Below are positions 1 through 5,542 of a DNA stretch of 8,864 nucleotides, piece after piece. Below the pieces are notes generated by a model, which was not told where the DNA came from, did not search any database, and saw only the letters and a list, made by a program, of their open reading frames with translations. The stretch's first letter is position 1. The number at the start of each line of letters is the position of its first letter. The translations under genes and the position numbers were made by a program. The stretch spans positions 1 to 8,864 of the forward strand of contig JAISDR010000086.1 of NCBI GenBank assembly GCA_031264645.1, given 5' to 3'. This DNA comes from Prevotellaceae bacterium (GTDB lineage: Bacteria; Bacteroidota; Bacteroidia; Bacteroidales; UBA932).

Positions 1-135
1 GAGTTCCGTATCCGGTTTATCGACAGTGAAAAGAATATTTCAGTCGATTTGTTTTCCCGGAAATACAGAATCGGAATCACAGCGGAAATGCTGGAGTTTA
101 TTAAAAGCAGCGAAATAAAATACTTTATAAATTGA
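1..135 (+). CDS. 3' end of an unidentified gene, possibly DNA polymerase III alpha subunit (DnaE) C-terminus
   Basis: Frame 1 is open from the left edge to a TGA at 133-135, giving the last 44 residues of a protein (partial at the 5' side). The peptide is soluble in character, mixed charged and hydrophobic, and ends in KYFIN. It has no membrane helix, so it cannot be the C-terminus of NuoL, the gene expected before nuoM in a standard complex I operon. The pattern FRIRFIDSEKNISVDLFSRK, followed by a short helix and a terminal Tyr-x-Ile-Asn, reminds me of the extreme C-terminus of Bacteroidota DnaE, where a small beta domain ends in a similar way. This rests on remembered family appearance over 44 residues only, so the name is tentative. 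That a gene ends here is much more secure than its identity. Confidence 0.5.
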   Translation, partial: EFRIRFIDSEKNISVDLFSRKYRIGITAEMLEFIKSSEIKYFIN

Positions 136-266
136 AAATTAACGATAATCGCTGTTTGTTTATCCTGAATTTGGCGAAAAGAACGGTTTCCCTGCAAAAT
201 CAATGTACTCAAGTCAGGAAAAAGGTAGAATTTTCATTTTTACATTACCGTTTCAAATTTTTGTTG

Positions 267-274
267 TACTTTTG
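267..274 (+). promoter_or_regulatory. Candidate Bacteroidota promoter (-7 element) for nuoM
   Basis: TACTTTTG matches the Bacteroidota sigma-ABfr -7 consensus TAnnTTTG exactly. It lies 35 bp before the nuoM ATG in the only sizeable gap upstream of that gene, followed by a GC-rich GCGCCC. No good -33 TTTG is found 19-21 bp upstream; the region there is simply T-rich. If real, it would give nuoM a leader of roughly 25-30 nt and make nuoM the first gene of its transcript. Confidence 0.5.
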
Positions 275-309
275 CGCCCTGATTTTCTCATTTTAAGAGA
301 ATAGTTATT

Positions 310-1782
310 ATGAATATATTATCTTTATTTGTAGCCGTTCCGGTTTTGATGTTACTGTCGCTGTTTATATGTCGAAGCATGAAACAGATACGGGCGGTGA
401 TGGTAAGCGGAGCTTCGGTACTGATGGTTTTGGCGGCTGTGCTTGCGGCAATGTTTGTCAGCGAGAGGGCGGCGTCTGACAGCGAGATGCTGTTTACCGA
501 CAGCATCGTCTGGTACGAATCCATGAACATACACTATGCGGTTGGAGTCGACGGCATTTCGGTGTTGATGATAGCCCTGTCGGCGATTATCGTATTTACG
601 GGCGTATTTTCGTCGTGGAACATGCCGCGCGAATATTTTATGTGGTATTGCCTGCTGAGCGTCGGGGTTTTCGGATTTTTCATATCGCTTGACCTCTTCT
701 CGATGTTCCTTTTCTACGAGGTCGCGCTGATTCCCATGTACCTGCTTATAGGAGTATGGGGCACGGGACGGAAGGAATATTCGGCAATGAAACTTACGCT
801 GATGCTTATGGCAGGTTCGGCGTTCCTGCTGACGGCTATTTTAGGAATATATTTCACTTCGGGACATGCGAGCATGAACATAATCGAGCTGGCAGGCAGA
901 ACCATCCCGATGGCGCACCAGTACTGGATATTCCCGATGGCATTTCTTGGCTTTGGAGTGCTCGGAGCGCTGTTTCCGTTCCACACATGGTCGCCCGACG
1001 GACATGCATCGGCTCCGACTGCCGTTTCGATGCTTCATGCGGGAGTGTTGATGAAACTCGGAGGATACGGCTGTTTCCGCGTTGCGATATACCTGATGCC
1101 GGAAGCGGCTCACGATCTTTCGTGGATATTTCTTATCCTCACGGGAATAAGCGTGGTTTACGGAGCGTTTGGAGCTGTCGTGCAAACCGACTTGAAATAT
1201 ATAAACGCCTACTCGTCGGTGAGCCACTGCGGGTTAGTCCTTTTTGCGATATTGATGCTGAACCGCACAGCCATGACCGGCGCCATTCTGCAAATGCTGT
1301 CGCACGGACTTATGACAGCCCTGTTTTTCGCCCTTATCGGCTTGATATACGGACGGACGCACACGCGCGACATACGCGAAATGGGCGGCTTGATGAAAAT
1401 AATGCCTTTTGCTTCCGTATGTTACGTAATCGCGGGTCTGGCTTCGCTGGGACTTCCGGGACTGAGCGGGTTTGTTGCGGAAATGACAGTGTTTATCGGT
1501 TCATTCGAACACGCCGACCTTTTCCATCGCGTACTGACCATCGCTGCAACATGTTCCATCGTGATTACTGCCGTGTATATACTCCGGACAGTGGGGAAAA
1601 TACTCTACGGACCGGTGGTCAACGAGCATCATCTTTCGCTCCCCGACGCCTCGTGGTACGAAAAGATATCGGTTGTCGTGCTTATTGCCGGAATCGTATT
1701 TATTGGCGTTTTACCCTCGACGGTATCCGAGATTGTAAGCAACAGTCTTGCTCCCATCATTAAATATTTGAGTTTATTGTAA
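310..1782 (+). CDS. nuoM: NADH-quinone oxidoreductase subunit M (complex I proton-pumping subunit)
   Basis: A 490-residue, highly hydrophobic inner-membrane protein of normal NuoM length. It is one of three antiporter-like subunits of complex I that translocate protons during NADH oxidation by quinone. Family residues are in place: the membrane glutamate E137 in FLFYEVALIPMYLL, the block from about 225 (HTWSPDGHASAPTA) with K249 in VLMKLGGYG, K296 in DLKYINAYSSVSH, H332 in the broken-helix region LSHGLMTALFF, the RTHTRDIREMGGL loop at 349-361, and the second channel carboxylate E391 in GFVAEMT. These match the positions known as E144, K234, K265 and E407 in E. coli NuoM. The ATG at 310 starts directly with a membrane helix and follows a candidate promoter. 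nuoN follows after 18 bp, as in standard nuo operons, but nuoL is not upstream. No sign of damage. Confidence 0.96.
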   Translation: MNILSLFVAVPVLMLLSLFICRSMKQIRAVMVSGASVLMVLAAVLAAMFVSERAASDSEMLFTDSIVWYESMNIHYAVGVDGISVLMIALSAIIVFTGVFSSWNMPREYFMWYCLLSVGVFGFFISLDLFSMFLFYEVALIPMYLLIGVWGTGRKEYSAMKLTLMLMAGSAFLLTAILGIYFTSGHASMNIIELAGRTIPMAHQYWIFPMAFLGFGVLGALFPFHTWSPDGHASAPTAVSMLHAGVLMKLGGYGCFRVAIYLMPEAAHDLSWIFLILTGISVVYGAFGAVVQTDLKYINAYSSVSHCGLVLFAILMLNRTAMTGAILQMLSHGLMTALFFALIGLIYGRTHTRDIREMGGLMKIMPFASVCYVIAGLASLGLPGLSGFVAEMTVFIGSFEHADLFHRVLTIAATCSIVITAVYILRTVGKILYGPVVNEHHLSLPDASWYEKISVVVLIAGIVFIGVLPSTVSEIVSNSLAPIIKYLSLL

Positions 1783-1800
1783 AATCAGAGATATAAATAA

Positions 1801-3216
1801 ATGGATTTAAGTAATTTTCTAAAGATACAGCAGGAAGCCGGTTTAATCGCCGTGTTCCTGATTTTGATAATTTACGACATATTCGGTTCCGAACGGTCGA
1901 AGCAATGGTTTCGCCTGACAGCCTGCATACTGTTCGGCTTGCATACTGTTGCGGGCTTTTTCTTTTCCTCTGTCGGGGAAGCGTTTGGAGGGATGTATGT
2001 CTCGTCGGGAATGACGGTTATGATGAAAAACATACTCAATGTCGGCACGTGTTTTGTCCTTATGCAGTCGGGACAGTGGCTGAAATCGGAACCGGCTCTC
2101 AGGCAGCGCGAAGGAGAGTTCTACACGCTGACGCTCATTACATTGCTGGGCATGTACATGATGATATCGGCGGCGAACTTCATGATGCTGTACATCAGTA
2201 TCGAAACGGCGGCGCTCCCTGTTGCCTGCCTTGCAGCGTACAATAAGTACAAAGAAAATTCAGCCGAAGCGGGAGCCAAATTCATACTGATTTCCGCGCT
2301 TTCGTCCGGAGTAATGATGTTCGGGCTTTCGTACCTGTACGGGGCTATGGGCACACTGTACTTCAGCGATATGAGCGCGCTGGTTTCGAGTAATCCGATG
2401 ACCCTGTTCGGTTTTGTATTCTTCTTTGCAGGACTTGCGTTTAAGATTTCGCTTGTACCCTTCCATCTCTGGACAGCAGACGTATACGAGGGCGCTCCGA
2501 CGGGCGTAACGGCTTATCTTTCGGTAGTGTCGAAAGGAGCTGCCTGCTTTGTGCTTATGTTTACGCTTTATCATGTTTTCGGGAATATCGAAACGGTTTG
2601 GTATCAGATGCTGTGGGGTTTGTCGGTGGTAACGATTATAATTGGCAATCTGTTTGCAATCAGGCAAAAGGACATCAAGCGGTTTTTCGCTTTCTCGTCA
2701 ATATCGCAGGCTGGGTACATCATGCTCGGCATAATGGGCGGGACGGATCAGGGCGTAACGGCGACAGTGTATTATGTGCTTGTGTATCTGTTCTCGAACC
2801 TTGCCGCTTTCGGGGTAATCACATCCGTTGAAAATCAATCGGGACGTACCGATATTGCCGCGTACAACGGTCTGTACAAGTCGAATCCGAAACTTGCTTT
2901 TATCATGATGCTTGCCGTATTTTCCCTTGCGGGAATCCCGCCTTTCGCAGGATTTGTCAGCAAGTTCTTCATATTTGCAGCCGCGGCTGCAAAAGGGGAT
3001 TACCTTCTCGTGTTTATAGCCCTTGCAAATACTGTGGTTTCGCTGTATTACTATCTATTGATTGTCAGAGCGATGTTTATCAATCAGGCAGACGAACAGC
3101 CCGTCGGCACAATCCGTACCGACAATTATAACAAAATCAGTCTCGCGCTGTGTACCGCAGCAATACTGCTGGTCGGAATAGCAAGCAATATCTACGGATA
3201 TATCAATGAGCTGTAA
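1801..3216 (+). CDS. nuoN: NADH-quinone oxidoreductase subunit N (complex I proton-pumping subunit)
   Basis: A 471-residue multi-helix membrane protein of normal NuoN length, the antiporter-like subunit of complex I that sits between NuoM and the NuoA/J/K region. Visible family residues are E135 in YISIETAALP, K160 in the EAGAKFILISALSSG block, K215 in AFKISLVPFHLWTADVYEGA, K245 in SVVSKGAACF, K290/K293 in QKDIKRFFAFSSISQAGY, and K388 in AGIPPFAGFVSKFF. NuoN carries a lysine at this last site where NuoM has a glutamate, which separates the two paralogues. It starts 18 bp after nuoM and is almost certainly cotranscribed and assembled with it. In standard operons nuoN is the last nuo gene, and here too no further nuo gene follows. 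Confidence 0.96.
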   Translation: MDLSNFLKIQQEAGLIAVFLILIIYDIFGSERSKQWFRLTACILFGLHTVAGFFFSSVGEAFGGMYVSSGMTVMMKNILNVGTCFVLMQSGQWLKSEPALRQREGEFYTLTLITLLGMYMMISAANFMMLYISIETAALPVACLAAYNKYKENSAEAGAKFILISALSSGVMMFGLSYLYGAMGTLYFSDMSALVSSNPMTLFGFVFFFAGLAFKISLVPFHLWTADVYEGAPTGVTAYLSVVSKGAACFVLMFTLYHVFGNIETVWYQMLWGLSVVTIIIGNLFAIRQKDIKRFFAFSSISQAGYIMLGIMGGTDQGVTATVYYVLVYLFSNLAAFGVITSVENQSGRTDIAAYNGLYKSNPKLAFIMMLAVFSLAGIPPFAGFVSKFFIFAAAAAKGDYLLVFIALANTVVSLYYYLLIVRAMFINQADEQPVGTIRTDNYNKISLALCTAAILLVGIASNIYGYINEL

Positions 3217-3221
3217 TTTAC

Positions 3222-3229
3222 TAATTTTG
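3222..3229 (+). promoter_or_regulatory. Possible internal -7 element ahead of meaB
   Basis: TAATTTTG fits TAnnTTTG and lies in the 36-bp gap between nuoN and meaB, 23 bp before the meaB ATG. No -33 TTTG is seen at the expected distance, which would fall inside the end of nuoN. It could give meaB and the downstream genes some independent expression, or it may be chance in AT-rich spacer DNA. Confidence 0.3.
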
Positions 3230-3252
3230 CCGATTGAAACAATATTATTGAA

Positions 3253-4341
3253 ATGGATAAATTATTGGAGAAAAGCGCATTGACAGTCAATCCCGGAATA
3301 GAGCAACCGCCTCTCATCAATCCGGAAGCGATGGCGCGAATCAGGAGAAACAGGAAAAAACCTCTCACAACAGAACAGTATGTCGAGGGAATTTTGGAAG
3401 GACGCATGACCATTTTAAGCAAGGCTATCACTCTTGTCGAAAGTCTTTTAGACGAACATCACGAGATGGCTCAGGCAATTATCGAAAAATGTCTCCCCTA
3501 TTCGGGGAAATCCATACGCATAGGCATAACGGGCGTCCCGGGCGCGGGAAAAAGCACGTTTATCGAAGCATTCGGCAAAAAAATAACTTCCTGGGGACAC
3601 AGGCTCGCAGTGCTGGCAATTGATCCCAGCAGCGAACGCTCGAAAGGCAGCATACTCGGCGACAAAACCCGTATGATCGAGCTTAGCTGCGACCCGAATG
3701 CGTTTATACGTCCAAGTCCTTCAGCCGGATCTTTGGGAGGAGTAGCCCGCAAGACGAGGGAATCGGTGATTCTGTGCGAAGCGGCGGGATTCGATACGAT
3801 CTTTATCGAGACCGTAGGCGTCGGACAGTCGGAAACCACCGTACATTCGATGGTCGATTTTTTCCTCCTGCTGATGATTTCCGGAGCAGGCGACGAACTG
3901 CAGGGAATAAAAAGAGGTATCATGGAAATGGCGAACATGATTGTCATCAACAAAGCCGACGGGAGCAATGTCGAAAAGGCGATGCTTGCAAAAGCCCAGT
4001 ATCAAAGCGCGATGCACCTGTTTCCGCCGGCTGCTTCGCACTGGACGCCAAAAGTCCTGACAACTTCGTCGACGGAAAAAACTGGAATGGAAGAAATCTG
4101 GGCCTCAATCAACGAATATGTTTCCCTGACCGAACACAACGGTTTCCTGCAGTCGAACCGTCAGGAACAGACCAAATTCTGGATGTACGAAACAATAAAC
4201 GAGACTTTGCAGAACAATTTCTACTCGAATCCGCAAATCCGCGACCTGCTTGAGGATTATGAAGACAAAGTCGCCACGGACAGGATTTCATCCTTTATTG
4301 CAGCCAGGGAGCTTTTGAATAAATATTTCGAAACAAAGTAA
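3253..4341 (+). CDS. meaB: Methylmalonyl-CoA mutase-associated GTPase MeaB (ArgK/MeaB family G protein)
   Basis: A 362-residue cytoplasmic P-loop GTPase of the SIMIBI class. MeaB binds methylmalonyl-CoA mutase, gates adenosylcobalamin loading and protects the enzyme from inactivation, supporting the succinyl-CoA to methylmalonyl-CoA step of propionate metabolism. The helical N-terminal part covers about 1-85. The G domain shows Walker A GVPGAGKST at 94-102 (K100), the IDPSS/GDKTRM segment at 123-141, the family signature FIRPSPSAGSLGG at 151-163, the G3 region IETVGVGQSE at 185-194, and the guanine-specificity motif NKAD at 233-236. The remaining C-terminal helices (about 290-362) form the dimerisation arm in known members. 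Older annotations call this family ArgK, a lysine/arginine transport kinase; that is not supported here. The gene sits 36 bp after nuoN and 13 bp before gldF. No mutase gene (mutA/mutB) is in the window. Confidence 0.93.
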   Translation: MDKLLEKSALTVNPGIEQPPLINPEAMARIRRNRKKPLTTEQYVEGILEGRMTILSKAITLVESLLDEHHEMAQAIIEKCLPYSGKSIRIGITGVPGAGKSTFIEAFGKKITSWGHRLAVLAIDPSSERSKGSILGDKTRMIELSCDPNAFIRPSPSAGSLGGVARKTRESVILCEAAGFDTIFIETVGVGQSETTVHSMVDFFLLLMISGAGDELQGIKRGIMEMANMIVINKADGSNVEKAMLAKAQYQSAMHLFPPAASHWTPKVLTTSSTEKTGMEEIWASINEYVSLTEHNGFLQSNRQEQTKFWMYETINETLQNNFYSNPQIRDLLEDYEDKVATDRISSFIAARELLNKYFETK

Positions 4342-4354
4342 AAAACCTACAGAT

Positions 4355-5086
4355 ATGTACAGCATTTACAAAAAGGAAATCGTTTCGTTTTTCTCGTCGT
4401 TGACGGGATACATAGCAATCATTGTATTTCTGGCGCTTACGGGCTGGTTCATGTGGATCAATCCGGGCGAATTTAACATCCTGGATGGAGGATATTCAAC
4501 GATTGACACCCTGTTTTTCATTGCGCCATGGGTTTTCCTATTTCTTGTACCGGCGACGACGATGCGCAGTTTTGCGGAAGAACGCAAGACAGGCACGATT
4601 GAACTGCTGCTGACGCATCCCGTGTCCGAAATGCAGCTGGTCATGGCTAAATATCTTGCCGCCGTGACGCTTATCCTGCTGTCGCTGCTCCCGTGCCTGA
4701 TATATTTTGCGACGGTTTATTTCATCGGAAATCCGGTAGGCAATATTGATTCCGGCGGGACATGGGGCTCGTTTGCCGGACTGTTTTTCCTTGCTTCGGC
4801 ATACGCCGCAATCGGGATATTTGCATCGTCGCTGACGGATAACCAGATAGTTGCCTTCATCGTTTCGGCGGCGCTGTGCTTTTTCGCATATACGGGATTC
4901 GACGGTCTGGCTTCGATGGCTCCCCTGAAACCTGTGAATACCTTTATCATTTCCCTCGGGATAAACGAACACTACAAATCGCTGAGCCGCGGAGTTATAG
5001 ATATACGCGACGTCATGTATTTTGTGATTGTTTCCGCTACGTTTACGGGCGCTGCGCGATTAAAACTGCAATCGCGCAAATGGTGA
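4355..5086 (+). CDS. gldF: GldF-type ABC transporter permease (gliding motility-associated family)
   Basis: A 243-residue ABC-2 type permease with about six membrane helices (roughly 18-36, 52-68, 100-123, 138-158, 163-182, 219-235). The N-terminus MYSIYKKEIVSFFSSLTGYI and the cytoplasmic stretch RSFAEERKTGTIELLLTHPV (71-90) are typical of GldF. In gliding Bacteroidota GldF works with the ATPase GldA and the large GldG subunit in an inner-membrane ABC transporter needed for gliding. Many non-gliding Bacteroidota also keep gldF and gldG, so the name does not prove motility here; the cargo is unknown. The start is 13 bp after meaB. The gene is normally followed by gldG, but here it ends at a TGA overlapped by the start of an unrelated gene, and no ATPase gene is in the window. 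Full length, with no frameshift. Confidence 0.88.
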   Translation: MYSIYKKEIVSFFSSLTGYIAIIVFLALTGWFMWINPGEFNILDGGYSTIDTLFFIAPWVFLFLVPATTMRSFAEERKTGTIELLLTHPVSEMQLVMAKYLAAVTLILLSLLPCLIYFATVYFIGNPVGNIDSGGTWGSFAGLFFLASAYAAIGIFASSLTDNQIVAFIVSAALCFFAYTGFDGLASMAPLKPVNTFIISLGINEHYKSLSRGVIDIRDVMYFVIVSATFTGAARLKLQSRKW

Positions 5087-5526
5087 ATGACATGCTGCCG
5101 GATTCCTCTGTAATCGAATTTATTAAAAGCCATCACGTCCTTACTCTGGCAAGCTGTGCAGGCTCGGTTCCGTATTGCTCAAACATGTTTTATACTTTGC
5201 TGGAAAAGGAATTCTGTTTAGTATTTACTTCCGATAAAAAGACGCGGCATATAATGGAAATAACTCAAAATCCTCTCGTTGCAGGCTCCATCGTTCTGGA
5301 AACCGAGACAGTTGGCAAAATACAGGGATTGCAGTTCTGCGGAAAAATGATGGAAGTTTCAGGACGACTGAAGACCAGGGCAGTAACGGCATATCTCAAA
5401 CGCTTTCCGTACGCGGTTCTGTCCGGGACGCCTGTGTGGGTGGTAGAAATTACTTATGCGAAATTCACGGACAACAGGCTTGGCTTCGGAAAAAAGCTTG
5501 TCTGGGAAAAAACAGGTGAAGATTGA
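5080..5526 (+). CDS. YhbP/UPF0306 family protein (pyridoxamine 5'-phosphate oxidase-like split-barrel fold)
   Basis: Starting at ATG 5080 this gives 148 residues; an in-frame ATG at 5092 (144 residues) is a second possible start. The protein resembles E. coli YhbP across its length: HHVLTLAS near 18-25, PYCSNMFY at 31-38, FTSDKKTRHIM at 49-59, LVAGSI at 66-71, KIQGLQFCGKM at 80-90, RFPYAVLSGTPVW at 108-120, and the C-terminal signature AKFTDNRLGFGKKLVW at 127-142. The family shares the FMN-binding split barrel of PNPOx-type oxidases, but its reaction is not established and I infer none. The reading frame stays open upstream to 4876, but that stretch lies inside gldF in another frame and lacks family similarity. 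The 5080 start overlaps the gldF stop by 7 bp, which suggests translational coupling. It is the last gene of the rightward series, and its stop is 16 bp from the stop of the opposing receptor gene. Confidence 0.85.
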   Translation: MVNDMLPDSSVIEFIKSHHVLTLASCAGSVPYCSNMFYTLLEKEFCLVFTSDKKTRHIMEITQNPLVAGSIVLETETVGKIQGLQFCGKMMEVSGRLKTRAVTAYLKRFPYAVLSGTPVWVVEITYAKFTDNRLGFGKKLVWEKTGED

Positions 5527-5542
5527 AATTGTGATTTATCCG

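Noticed and set aside
140..160. Short palindrome CGATAATCG after the first stop codon as a terminator
   Set aside because: The stem is only 4 bp with a 1-nt loop and no proper T-run, too weak to call an intrinsic terminator.
756..1763. A 335-codon open frame on the + strand inside nuoM
   Set aside because: It lies wholly within nuoM in another frame. Its translation is rich in Arg, Cys and Ser with no recognisable domain, while the nuoM frame carries every family motif. It is a by-product of codon composition.
2260..2667. A 135-codon open frame on the - strand inside nuoN
   Set aside because: Antisense to a complete, motif-rich nuoN, with no signal sequence, domain or promoter of its own.
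3498..3968. A 156-codon open frame on the - strand inside meaB
   Set aside because: Opposite the conserved GTPase core. The translation is an antisense shadow with no family resemblance.
4876..5079. Upstream extension of the YhbP-family gene to an earlier ATG
   Set aside because: The frame stays open but overlaps about 200 bp of gldF, and its translation does not resemble the YhbP N-terminus. The family match begins just after the ATG at 5080.
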